From contig JARDYH010000005.1 in NCBI GenBank assembly GCA_029215795.1, positions 43,282,001 to 43,346,000 on the forward strand: a stretch of 64,000 nt of DNA. The letters are read 5' to 3'. Position numbers and translations under genes: made by a program. Below, piece after piece: positions 11,000-21,054 of the stretch; the stretch's first letter is position 1, and every line of letters starts with the position of its first letter. The notes under the pieces were generated by a model. It was not told the DNA's origin, did no database searches, and saw nothing but the letters and a program-made list of their open reading frames with translations. The stretch comes from Anniella stebbinsi (Eukaryota > Chordata > Lepidosauria > Squamata > Anniellidae).

Positions 11000-11125
11000 G
11001 CTGTGTCCAACCTGGAGCCCTCTAGATGCATTGGACTGCAACTCCCACTGGCCATGCTAGCTGGGAATAATGGGAGTTGCAGTCCAACACATCTAGAGGA
11101 TGCGAAGTTGAGGAAAGGCTGCATT
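11000..11125. mobile_element. ACTACAACTCCCA-type hAT-like MITE, copy a
   Basis: The element is a short palindrome: CTAGATGCATTGGACTGCAA, CTCCCACTGG, then GGGAGTTGCAGTCCAACACA. It begins CAACCTGG and ends GAGGAAAGGCTG, matching the family ends seen best at 32858-33113 (CAACCTTCC / GGAAGGCTG). The right arm is a little diverged (GAAGTTGAGG). Confidence 0.75.
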
Positions 11126-11312
11126 AAAACATGTGCCCTCCCTCCAGCTGCACTGTCCCTTTAAGGCTTCCTGTGGCGGCCATGTCTTAGCTCTTCCATG
11201 GCACAGCAAGAGAGAAGAACTGGGGTGTGGAAGTGCTATGGGGTTAGTCTGCTTTCAGTGGAAGGCCCAAGCTCAAAGCTATGGAAGGGGCAGCAGACAG
11301 AGTGCTGTAAGG

Positions 11313-11632
11313 TAGGGTGACCAGATAAAATCTAGGTCAGGGTTCATGTAACTTTAACAGTTGTAGAGAAAAGGGAATTTCAGCCAGTGTCATTTGTATG
11401 CAATTAGTTCCTGGTGAAATTCCCTCTTCATCACAACTGTTAAAGTTGCAGGCACTATACTAGAGTGACCATATACAAAAGAAGGCAGGGCCCCTGCAAC
11501 TTTAACAGTTGTGATGAAGAGGGAATTTCACCAGGAACTAATTGCATACAAATGACACTGGCTGAAATTCCCTTTTCTCTACAACTGCTAAAGTTATATG
11601 AGCCCTGACCTGGATTTTATCTGGTCACCCTA
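11313..11632 (-). mobile_element. Nested-palindrome MITE, copy 5 (316 bp, subfamily B)
   Basis: TA (11313-11314), then GGGTGACCAGATAAAATC, with the right end TTTATCTGGTCACCC followed by TA (11631-11632). Both target dinucleotides are intact. The loop CACTATACTAGAGTGACCAT is in the minus sense. The core arm pairing (CTTTAACAGTTG, GGGAATTTCA) is almost perfect, so a single-stranded or transcribed copy could form a stem of well over 100 bp. Confidence 0.92.
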
Positions 11633-12131
11633 CTTTAAGGTAGCCAAGACAAGACCAGCAATCCAACTCACAGATTCCCAGCATTTCTGTCCTGCTGCTG
11701 TGGTTGATCTCCAGGTTTGGTCCTGGCCCTGCCCAGCCTGAGCCAAAGAGGTGATCAGAACCACCAGGCTGTTCAAAGCTGCATGCAATCAGGCATTCAG
11801 TGCCCATTGGGAGTATGCACTCCACTGGGAGCATGCAATCCATCAGGAACAGCAGCAGAGAAGCTGGACAGATTCCTCTCCTGCTTGATAGTCTGCTAAG
11901 GAATTGAAAGGACCTCTGAATAAAGGACAGGGCTCTATTGGGGGTTGTGAGCCATGATGATGATAGCTGATAATACCTCAGTTTAGGGGCAGTTCATCTC
12001 TCAGTCATCATTACCATGCTCTAGGAGTAAGCAAAGAAGTAAGAGTTATCTCCATCATGTCTTGCTAGTGAGCTTCCCATAGCTGGCTGGCTAGATCAGT
12101 CTTACCTAATGAGGTGCTCTCTGGAAGTTTT
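11633..12131. other. Unassigned spacer
   Basis: No gene or named repeat is seen. A small imperfect direct repeat (CTGCATGCAATC / GAGCATGCAATCC) lies near 11780-11845. Confidence 0.4.
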
Positions 12132-12516
12132 TAGGGTGACCAACTGTCAGGATTTCCCTGGATTTGTCCTGGTTTTTGTTCTATCCTGGGTGTCGGGGGA
12201 TTTTCTGTAATTTTCTATAATGTCCTGGAAAGACGACGTTTCATCTTTAAAGCCACTATTAGCATGGCGGGAGGGAATGACACACTTTTTGGAGGCACGT
12301 CACCCCCCCCCCAACTACTCCAATCAGGGCCTTAAAGGGGAAAGCATATCATTCCCGGACATTATAGAAAAGCCCCCGATTGGAGCAGTGGGGAGCAGGA
12401 ATGACACGCTTTCCCCTCCACATCAACTGGGGCCTTTAAGGGGGCTGGGGGGGAAAGCTGCTTTTCCCCCACCACTGGGTGTCCTCTTTTTTGGTTTCCC
12501 AAATATGGTCACCCTA
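12132..12516. mobile_element. 381-bp MITE with the same GGGTGACCA ends (third family)
   Basis: The element is flanked by TA (12132-12133 and 12515-12516). Its left end GGGTGACCAACTG and right end ATATGGTCACCC share the terminal nine bases of the nested-palindrome MITEs, but the interior differs. It contains TTTTCTATAATGTCC near 12210-12226 and its near-complement GGACATTATAGAAAA near 12358-12372, plus repeated GGGGAAAGC/GCTTTCCCC blocks. Shared ends suggest that the same enzyme mobilised these families, which is inference. Confidence 0.82.
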
Positions 12517-12625
12517 GATGTTTTGGACTACAACTCCCATCAGCCCCAGCCAGCACAGACTATGGTCTGGAACGCTGGGAGTTTACAACCAAACAACTGG
12601 AGGGTGTCTGGTTGAGAAACCTTGG
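12517..12625. mobile_element. ACTACAACTCCCA-type MITE, copy b (left end cut)
   Basis: GATGTTTTGGACTACAACTC, then CCATCAGCCCCAGCC, and an inverted partner AACGCTGGGAGTTTACAACC, ending GTGTCTGGTTGAGAAACC. The left terminus is missing and the element abuts the 381-bp MITE directly, so the MITE probably inserted into it or replaced its left end. Confidence 0.7.
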
Positions 12626-13149
12626 GCAGACTAGATGAAGCCTAATCTCCTTATTACTGGATCAGATGGCTCTTCTTAACATACTGTGTGGCTCCTCTGC
12701 CATTTTGATGGGGAAAGGACCAGTCCAGGGTTCAGCCCTTGCTGTGCCCAAAAGCACAACCCATACATCAGCCAAAAAGGTAGCTATGAGACAGGCTCAA
12801 CTGAAGCTTAATATTTGCCTTTCACAAAAGCAAACTTATAAATCCCCATGGGTTTACCTGCACTTCCAAGGCTTGTTTATTTATTAACAAGAATACTCAG
12901 CTGCTTTTCTTCCTAGTGACACAGGTAAATAGCAAGAGAGCTCCCACATCCTCCTCTTCCCCCATCCATAACAGTTTGGCCTGTTACTTGCTTCCCCTCT
13001 CCAAGCAAGGTGAGATTATGCAGCTGATATGCAGGGCAATACCGTTTTTGGTAAGAATTATTAGTTACCAGTGCCATCCAAAAGACTCCAATCAGCCCAT
13101 AGGTACATGTAGAACTACCATATAACTCCTTTGCTGAGCATATAACTCC

Positions 13150-13620
13150 TCTGCTAAGGAAATTGCACTGGCTGCCTATTTACTACCTGGCCAGGTTTAA
13201 GGTTCTAGTACTAGTGTACAAAGCCCTAAACAACTTGAGACCAGGATACCGAAGAGGGGGGCTTTCTCCCTTACCAACCTGCCTGGTCACTGAAATCATC
13301 TGAGGTCATGTTCCTGGTAGTTCCACATGGACCTATGGCCCGACTGGAATCCACCAGGAGAAGAGCCTTCATTGTGGTGCCCTCCCTTCCTAAGAAATTC
13401 CCTGCCTTTAGAGGTCAGGCAGGTGTCAATGTTGTATTGTTTCCAGCACCTCCTAAAAACATTGCTTTTTCAGGAATGACCAGCCATAATGGGGTTTTAT
13501 CAGAACTTTGTTCCTTTTGAAAATTGTAATTTTAATATGGTTTTTTTTAAATTATTTTCTACTATTTATTGTTCAACACTCTGAAATCTTTTGGGAGTGG
13601 TATATAAATATTGTAAATAA
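13150..13620 (+). mobile_element. L2/CR1-group LINE, RT C-terminus and 3' end (broken)
   Basis: The plus strand encodes, around 13163-13240, the peptide LHWLPIYYLARFKVLVLVYK followed by ALNNLRPGYR. This matches the conserved LHWLP..R..FK.L.L.YKAL region near the end of L2/CR1-group reverse transcriptase ORFs. The frame then breaks (stop near 13300) and later segments lie in other frames. The 3' end reads GGTATATAAATATTGTAAATAAA at about 13600, typical of these LINE tails. It is a 5'-truncated, inactive copy. Confidence 0.75.
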
Positions 13621-13624
13621 AACA

Positions 13625-14478
13625 ATAGATGTCTGAGCACCTTGTTACGGCAAAAGCTACAATAGAGCTAAATGAAGGAAGACAGTTCATAGGCTTGGCA
13701 GGGAGACCTGGAAGAGAGGTGGGTGGACCGGAGAGAGATGAGACCACACACCTGTCCCTGAAGGGATCTTGATCAGTTTCAGTTGGGTATAACATTGAGT
13801 AAAAACCACCGTCTCTATTGAGCAAGTCTTCACAGGTACGGCTTGTGTGTGCGTGCCAGTCATATCTGTATTTAGAACTGGCTCATGGCAAGGAAGGGCT
13901 TTGAAAAAGGATCTCAAACTCCAAGGTTGCTGTAATGATTTATGATCTGTTGTCTCAAAGCAAAGATGCATGTGTTGTTGGCTATCGGTGCTGCTTGAGA
14001 TCCCAGTGGATAGTTCAAATGTAACATTAGATGACGAGGAATGCAAATGTGGCAGGCACCATAAGCAACCAGAATTTGTGCACGAAGGATCAAGTGTCCG
14101 AAAAAGAATAGGTTTCTATGAACTCTGAAATCAACACTCTTCCGATCTTAGGAAAATGAAACCTTTCAATGATGTCATGTTATCAAATACCTGCCAGACA
14201 GGAATGCTCAGCATAATGTGCAGCATTTCATAGAAGGACAATTCACCTCTTTTATTCAACAACATAATGTACTCACTGGCCTTCCCTTAAGTCTGGGGTA
14301 TTGGTTTTTCCTAGTAAGTTTTTCAATTTTCAATTTCAGTTTTTATTGAAACATGTTTTGGGCGGGGGTTAAAAACTTGCATCCACTTTGTGTGGGTTTT
14401 ATTTTGCATGTCACCTTGAAAGGGTCCCACGCCTAGAAATAATTTTAGATAGATAGGATGTAGAACAGGCCAAGCCAA
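13625..14478. other. Unassigned non-coding sequence
   Basis: No gene is supported. The minus-strand frames of 87 and 119 codons around 13562-14046 overlap each other in different frames and carry no recognisable motif; part of one lies in the LINE 3' tail. Confidence 0.4.
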
Positions 14479-14479
14479 A

Positions 14480-14775
14480 TAATATGAGAACATAAAAAGA
14501 GCTCTGCAGAATCTGACTAAAGGCCTAGCTAGCCCAGCATCATGTTTCCCACAGTGGCCAACAAGATGTCCATGGGAAGCCTACAGCAAGACTGTTCTTG
14601 TTCCTCCCAGCAACTGGTATACATTGGTATAACTGCCTTGAATACTGGACGTATCATATAGCCATTATGACTAGTAGCCATTGATGGCCTTATCCTCCAT
14701 GACTTGATCTAAGCCTCTTTAAGACATCTACATTAGTGGCCATGACCACATCTTGTGGTACTCTTGGTAATCTTG
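14480..14775 (+). mobile_element. CR1-like LINE 3' region fragment
   Basis: The phrases GAACATAAAAAGAGCTCTGC, AGGCCTAGCTAGCCCAGCAT, CACAGTGGCCAACAAGATG and GACTAGTAGCCATTGATGG follow in the order of a very common reptilian CR1-type repeat (GAACATAAGAAGAGCC..CTAGTCCAGCATC..CAGTGGCCAACCAGATGCC..TAGTAGCCATTGATAG). It is moderately diverged and has no coding potential. A second copy lies at about 44775-45060. Confidence 0.65.
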
Positions 14776-14779
14776 TGGA

Positions 14780-16440
14780 ACTATCTTAGTACCAAACATC
14801 AATAGGAAATCAGAACAACTATGATAAATCTTAAGCTGCATCTGATCAGAACTAATACTATATTCCCTTTTCTTTCACAATGGAACTCAAGGCAGGAAAC
14901 TTCTAATCCAGGTACTGAACAAATCCAGAGTTCAGGTTACTGCAGCATGAGCCTTCAGGCCGGTACAGTTGTTTATTTTAACCTCTAATATAGTGTTTCT
15001 GTTCAGCTTTCTATGGCTGACCCTCCCATGAAGCAGGGTGAACCCCCTTTTCAGGCAGTAAAATGGGACAAGTAGCAGAGAAGGATGCAGACCCACCACC
15101 AGGAGGGCCTGCCTTCTCCTCCAGTGGGTGCTCCAGAGAGCCCCATCAGCCACTCACTGGACACAGCATTTGTTGTAGCAGGACAGGGGGCCCTTCAGGC
15201 TCTCCAAAGCAGCCACCCACTCAATGATGCTAGAAGATGCTCTCGAGAATCCCACCACTACCACTCTCTAGCTGTGGCAAATGCCACTGTGAGTGGCCAG
15301 TGGTGCTTTCCGGAGCAGCTGCCCACCCTCTGTTTTGCTCTCAGAGAAACAAAGGATGGGCAGTCGCTCGCCGCCACCCTCCCTCTGGCTTGTGCCGGGA
15401 ACCTTGTGTGGGTGGGCTCTCTACAGAGTCACAATGGCCAGTGTAGTTGTTCAGAGCTGACAAGGCCTAAATGCCGGTCTCTGTGATCCTTCTGCAGAGC
15501 CAGGCATTGTGGGAAGGGGTGCCCCAGGAGATGACCTGAGGACAGATCCCCTCAGAGACAGGCATTTTGGCCTAGTTGGCTCTCTCAAGAGCTGCACAGG
15601 CCATATTTTACAGCTGACGCAGTTCTTCAGAGAACAGTAGCAGTGGCAGCAATGAGAGGGCAAAGGAGTGTGTGTGCAGCTGAATAGGAGGGAAGATGTG
15701 AGGGGGAGAGATACAAGGTGGAGGAGGTATGCATATACTCTCCTGCCTCAGGTGGAGGGAGCACTGGTCCTCCTGCATTCTGCTTACTAGCCCTGCCTAG
15801 AGATGATCATAGTGAAATCTGCACTGGAATTACATCCCATAAGAGGGATAGCACAACAGGAAAATGCATTAAAGATCAGAGAAACCCATTTCTCCCACTA
15901 ATACCAACAGTGGGAAAAATATATGTAAGGTGTATTCTCAGTCTAAAGAAGAGCAGATTTGACAGGTCATCAGACTCTCTTGCAATCAGTAATGCTAATA
16001 AATATTGGTGGCATTCTATTTACATTATGGAACAATTAATGCATATGGATAAATACACTGGTAAAGAATATTCAGATCAAGCCAAAAACAACCATCCTGC
16101 CCTTCATGAAGTATTAAACATTACATATTAAAATCAGTTGATCTCCCAGGGCCCTAATCTTGCAGGAATCAGCAACAGTTTAGGTAAAATGTAACATGCC
16201 TATGCAGAGGTACTGGGCAGACTTCTGGGATCTAGTTTAGGCATACTCAGGGTAGAGCTTGAAGTGCTATGGAAATGTGCAAAACTGGTTTGACCAGACA
16301 TTATGGCTGGATCCCAAAAACGAACGTGTGGATTGTGGACAACATTAGTTCTGCCATAACAATTTCATTCTTTCCAGGCATGTGTCATGAACAACGAAGT
16401 GACTCAATTTTGAACTTCTGATTTTTTCTACAGTCTTCAA
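14780..16440. other. Unassigned, locally GC-rich sequence
   Basis: 15.08-15.70 kb is clearly richer in G+C than its surroundings but has no coherent reading frame. The 137-codon plus frame at 15718-16131 has no recognised domain, and I do not call it a gene. Something repetitive is possible, because phrases such as GGTCTCTGTGATCCTTCTGC and GACAGGCATTTTGGCC suggest low-order repetition, but no family is identified. Confidence 0.4.
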
Positions 16441-16441
16441 G

Positions 16442-16807
16442 AGAGTGTTTTCAGACAGGGGGAAATCGTATTTCCCTACTGTTGCTTTGCCTCCTGCTTC
16501 TGTCCCACAATAGGGATGAGCAGCTTCCTCTTTCTTCACACGGTGAAGAAAGAGGAAGCAAGTAGAGATCACATGGTCCATTCAGTAGGCGTCTTTGTAA
16601 TGCAGCTTCTCTTGCACACAGCAGGAAATGGTGCTAATTACCATCATAGCTAAGAAGAAATGGATTTTCCAGGTCGTATTTTGTAGCAGAAAAAATGATA
16701 GAAGCGGGAGACATGCAGGAGGATCGCTGCGTCGTGAAAATGATCCGCGAAGAACTGTGAGTGGCCAATCACAAGCGTGCAATAAAACATTCATCGAAAG
16801 ACACTCT
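16442..16807. mobile_element. Inverted-repeat element with an internal hairpin, copy 1 (366 bp)
   Basis: The ends AGAGTGTTTTCAGA (16442) and TCGAAAGACACTCT (16794-16807) are imperfect inverted repeats. The interior matches the element at 60786-61146 over its whole length: TTTCCCTACTGTTGCTTTG, TGTCCCACAATAG, CACACAGCAGGAAATGGTG. At 16523-16559 a perfect 17-bp stem (GCTTCCTCTTTCTTCAC and its complement) encloses a 3-nt loop. I see no clear target duplication. It is a non-autonomous DNA transposon by inference. Confidence 0.72.
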
Positions 16808-16904
16808 AAGGTTTATGAATTTGATATAATACATAGATTTTAAAAACGTCACTCTCTGGCAGAGTGCACATAGAAACATACACATTTGCATGCAAATTAT
16901 TCTT

Positions 16905-17495
16905 ATTATTATCATCTCTCTTTTCTTGCTCGTGGCATTTTTTCTAGATGAACATGATGGGCTTTGCCAAGTCATGTCGTCTTTTACTGATTCAGAAATT
17001 TCCTGACTATTAAACATGTTTTAAGTATGACTGCTTTCTGGATGTTGGTGTGGATGTATTTTGGTAGGCCTAGCTTCTGAAGGTTTTCTGTAAAAAGATT
17101 TGATGTGCTGTTGTTGATTGATGTGACTAATGGAATAATTACAACTTTTCCTGTTGCCATAGTTCTTTAATTACATAGCCAGAGGTGTATATTTCTCTCT
17201 CTTTTCATCTTCCTTTTCTACATTTTTTTGTCATTAGTTATTGCTATGTCAATGAGGTAGGTGTGTTTTTCTTTTTTGTCTATAACTGTTATGTCAGGTT
17301 GATTGCAAAGTATTGTCTTGTCTGTATGAATTGTCCTATCCCAGTATATTTTATTATCTGCATTCTCCAAGATTGTTTCGGGTGAGTATGTACAGTATGG
17401 TGTAGGTTGTTTAATGAGGTTGAATTTGATGGCCAGTTGTTGGTGAATTATTTTTGCAGCTGTATTGTGCCTGTCCATATAGTCCATGCCAGAAT
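16905..17495 (-). mobile_element. R4-clade LINE, 3' end encoding a restriction-like endonuclease (broken)
   Basis: The minus strand at 17218-17487 reads an 89-residue frame with KIYWDRTIHTDK (residues 46-57) and NQPDITVIDKKEKHTYLIDI (62-81). A PD pair at residues 64-65, followed 15 residues later by D80 in the LIDIA strand, is the core of the restriction-like endonuclease at the C-terminus of R2/R4-type LINEs, which cuts target DNA to prime reverse transcription. The frame stops at a TAG just after NDKKM. Downstream peptide remnants (KYTPLA, then SFYRKPSEARPTKIHPHQHP) continue the family's C-terminal tail with further breaks. The reverse transcriptase itself is absent: the copy is 5'-truncated. 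I assign it to R4 from recall of the domain, not from a search. Confidence 0.7.
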
Positions 17496-17499
17496 TTTA

Positions 17500-18500
17500 C
17501 ATCATCATCATCATGATCATTATTATTATTGCAAAGCCTTATTTATATATTAGAAACTGAAAACTCACTGATCAGGACTTTTAAATCTGCTGCCCTTTTC
17601 ACAGCAGACATTGCATCACAAAGAGGTGCACTATTTCTTTCTGCTAACAATCTGATTTTAGCTCCCAGTACATTCCCACAGTAATTCTTGTTGCTGAACA
17701 GCTAAATGCACCCTTAAATGAACTGTTGAGAATGCATGTTCAATAAGAGGTATGTAGGCAGAATCCCCAGCAAGCCACAACAACAGGATTCATAGTAATC
17801 ATGAAAAGCTCAGGTCAACTCACTGATGGGGAAACATATAATTCCACCACAAAGGAAGCTCTTCCATATACCCAGAAGGATTGCTGCCAAGAGAACTATT
17901 TCAGAAAACCTCAATAAAACCAGGAGATTACTTTTGTGTTCACACCCTTTTATTACTCATTTACCTATTTAAGTAGATATTTTGGGCTCTCTACCCAGTA
18001 CAGAGATGTGTCAACAGTGCCACATTTTGGCAGTACATTGATTCAGGGTCCCATATGCAAAGGCAAATATGATCCATGAGAGATTTGGTCTTATGCACAG
18101 GTACCTTGGCAGTAATGCAATAAAAGGGGATATAAAATATTACCAAGAGGTATTGAATATATGGGTTTGTTTGTTTTTTTGCACCAGAATGTGAAAGTTT
18201 GAGTGATTGGGCTGAAGAGTTTGGAATCTTTGACAAAAGTTTCTTATATTTTTTTTCACAGGTCCCTCACAGCCACCTCTCAGTGAAACTGTCATTATCT
18301 ATTTGTCTGAGACACCCAAACGTTTGTAAAAGTGTTTTGCAGTTGCAGGACTTTATCACACACATTGCTCCTGCTGCCACCACCATCACATTGGCTGCTG
18401 CCTCCACTTTGATAAGACTCCTTCATAAATGTAAGATTACAATAATCCGTAATGATACTCAACATGCTGTTGCCACTGAAGAAAGTGCCATGTGGCATGC
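17500..18500. other. Unassigned sequence with a short (ATC/ATT)n patch
   Basis: 17503-17533 is an impure ATC/ATT repeat at the 5' boundary of the R4 fragment. The rest shows no gene or recognised repeat. Confidence 0.4.
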
Positions 18501-18504
18501 AACT

Positions 18505-18600
18505 TAGGAAAGAATCACAGGATTTTTGAGCTGGAAAGGACTTTTGGAGATCATCTAGTCTAACCTCCTGTGTGAAGCCTGCCTTATTTGCATCACTTGT
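18505..18600 (-). mobile_element. CR1 LINE fragment (short)
   Basis: GAATCACAGGATTTTTGAGC, TGGAAAGGACTTTTGGAGATC and ATCTAGTCTAACCTCCTG match the familiar amniote CR1 motif GAATCATAGAAT..GGAAGGGACC..CATCTAGTCCAACCCCCTG. It is short and diverged. Orientation is given by analogy with the usual description of CR1 3' ends and is uncertain. Confidence 0.6.
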
Positions 18601-18631
18601 CATCAAAGGTTACATTTGAATTATCTGTTGA

Positions 18632-18632
18632 A

Positions 18633-18678
<46 letters not shown>
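18632..18678. repeat. (ATT)n microsatellite
   Basis: About 15 pure ATT units lie shortly after the CR1 fragment. Confidence 0.95.
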
Positions 18679-18689
18679 TTGCTGTCCCT

Positions 18690-20735
18690 GACTTTTTTTA
18701 GAGAGCAATCCTATGGCCCTTAGTCAGAGTCTGGGGAGCCATAGGATAGTATGGATCTTTGGATCCAAGGTCAGAGACAGCATTCTGAACTCGGACCCAA
18801 GAATTCAAACTCCCCGCCCCTGCCCCCTCACAACTGGTGTGGAGAGAACCATGCTGGCTGCCTCTCTGAGGTCATAAAAGCAACCTCAGAGAGAAGGGAA
18901 AGGGGGCATGTCAGTGGGCAGGGAGGGGAAGGTTACGCCATATCCCCAGGCCTCCCCATCTTCCTTCCCTCCCCATTCCCGACATCTCAGCTAGATGGGC
19001 AAAATGCCTGTCTGGCTAAATTGCAGAGTAGGAGGTTTAACACAGGTGAAGATTGCCTCCGCCGCACCTCCAGCTCTGGACTAGATACACATAAGCCCCC
19101 AAGGTCAGAGGCTTATGAGTGTCAGTGGCAGATCTGCTAGCACTGTGCCCTTAATTGCTTAATTTGTAGCATTTATATTTTGGGGGGGTGTTTTTAAATT
19201 CTTCAGGCAGTATCCAACAGCTCTGCTCTGATGGTTCTGTTGTGCCCACAGGACCAACTGCTTGCACAACAGAATTTTTGCACCATTAAAAATAACCCAG
19301 GAAACAAACAGACACACTCATTTTCAGATTGGGAGAGGTGTCAGAGCATGACAGCCCCATTGCACAAGTGGTCACTTCCATGAGCACATGGGCATAATGG
19401 GATACTACCCTTGATGTTGTAAGCTGCCTGGAGTGATTTTCAAATAGAAAGTTGGGTATAAACCTTTTAAGCAAATATATAAATAGGCAAAGTCCTGCCT
19501 GCTCTCAAAATGTTCACATGGCATGTTGAAAACTCACCAAGCAAAGGCATTACCATTACCTAAAATAACATGGGACACATGAGATGCACCCTTTTATTTT
19601 CTTTTTCAATGGATTCTCTGCTCTAAAAGTAATTTCCAAGGAAGTGGAGAAGGAAAAATTAGCACATCTCTAAACTTCTACCTACTGTGAAATTGAACTT
19701 CTGGTTATTGACAACCAGCAAGCTGCTGATCTGTAGGCTGCAATAGCAGTAAGTGTTTTAATGCTACTCTCTTAAACTGGTCAGATAGGAACCTTCTGCA
19801 GAAATAATGTAATAATGTTTTGGACAACAGACACTGTAGATACAATGTTTTAAAACTTTTTGATTCACCCAAACTTTGTAGTATTAAACACAATGCTTCT
19901 GGATGTGCCTGCCACACACATAGACGTAGGTCCAAACTACACAAATGTTGTTAAAACACTGACTTAAACTGCTACTTTTCTTTTGAAGAAAAAGCAACCA
20001 CAACACCACAACCTAGAACGTACTCCAGAACTGGAGTGGAGCCCCATACCAGTTTCTTGATGAAACTCCACACCCGACACCTTGCTACCTACCCCTAAAT
20101 GTGCTGTTCACAGCAGGAAATAGGTGCAGCCCCCTGATCTGGATCAAGAGTGTGTTCTGGACCAGGTGATTTTTCTTCAAAATAAAAGTGGCCCAAATTT
20201 AAGCAAGATTTTTTAAAGAGTGTGAACAACATAAATTGTAGTTTGACGCTTAGAGAACCTCTTTTCATTTCATGAAGTATTAAGGATTTCATTAAGTAAT
20301 GGATTAAAAGGAACAAATTCAGGATGTACGCACGAAACACTATAAACTCATACCTTTCATTATGTCATCATTTTGAGTTACAGTGTGGATAACAGAATGG
20401 CTGTTGTCCCACTCAAGCACTATGCTATCTAATATACTGCCTTTGTTCTAAAGGGCCTTCTAAAGCAAGTTATCTGCTCATAAAAAAATCAAATGAAACA
20501 GCCACAAACCCTCATAAATTTAAGAGACTCCTTTAAAATCAATTTATTACATATTTACAAGAGCAGTGTGTACTTTGCAACATAGTGACTGTCAAAAAAC
20601 TTTCTAGGGGATTCCCAGTGAATTTGCTTTTGTGTAGAACTCAGTCCTAACATCCAATTCCCATATAGGGAGTGACCCTGTATTTATCCTCTTGGGCTAT
20701 ATTATTATTATTATTATTATTATTATAGCATTGTT
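18690..20735. other. Unassigned; possible LINE 3' tail near 19400-19480
   Basis: The stretch GTAAGCTGCCTGGAGTGATTT then GTTGGGTATAAACC..AAATATATAAATAG (19420-19485) resembles an L2/CR1-group 3' end (TAAGCTGCCTTGAG..GGGATATAAAT). The remainder has no recognised gene or repeat. Confidence 0.4.
20701..20727. repeat. (TTA)n microsatellite
   Basis: Nine ATT/TTA units, directly upstream of a LINE 3'-end fragment. Confidence 0.9.
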
Positions 20736-20972
20736 ACAGCCCACCAACTGTTTTAATATAGCGCTGTTGTTTTTAATATGAGTTAGATGCTAATAGTTCT
20801 GCAGAAGAAAGAAAGTTCTGGGCTGTGTTTTTTATTGTTTTATTTTTAATTATTACCGTACGTATGATATTTTGTTTTGCTTTTTTGCTCTGTAAGCTGG
20901 CCACAGAAAATCTATTAATGGACAGACATATATAAAATGTGATAAATAAATAAATAAATAAATAAATAAACA
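20735..20972 (+). mobile_element. LINE 3'-UTR fragment ending in (AAAT)n
   Basis: A T-rich 3' region ends TCTGTAAGCTGGCCACAGAAA, then ATATATAAAATGTGATAAATAAATAAA, continuing into an AAAT microsatellite (20940-20972). The layout is that of an L2/CR1-group tail. No coding part remains. Confidence 0.55.
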
Positions 20973-21054
20973 TGCCTGCTACTCTCAGATATTAATCTAC
21001 CAAATGGGTAGAACTAATCAATCACGGATCTGTTTTTTTTCGGTTTGGCTGATT

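Noticed and set aside
12220..12615. 131-codon open frame on the plus strand
   Set aside because: Lies inside the 381-bp MITE and the neighbouring MITE, so it is not a gene.
15718..16131. 137-codon open frame on the plus strand
   Set aside because: No recognisable domain, no supporting splice or promoter context, and lengths of this order arise by chance in 64 kb.
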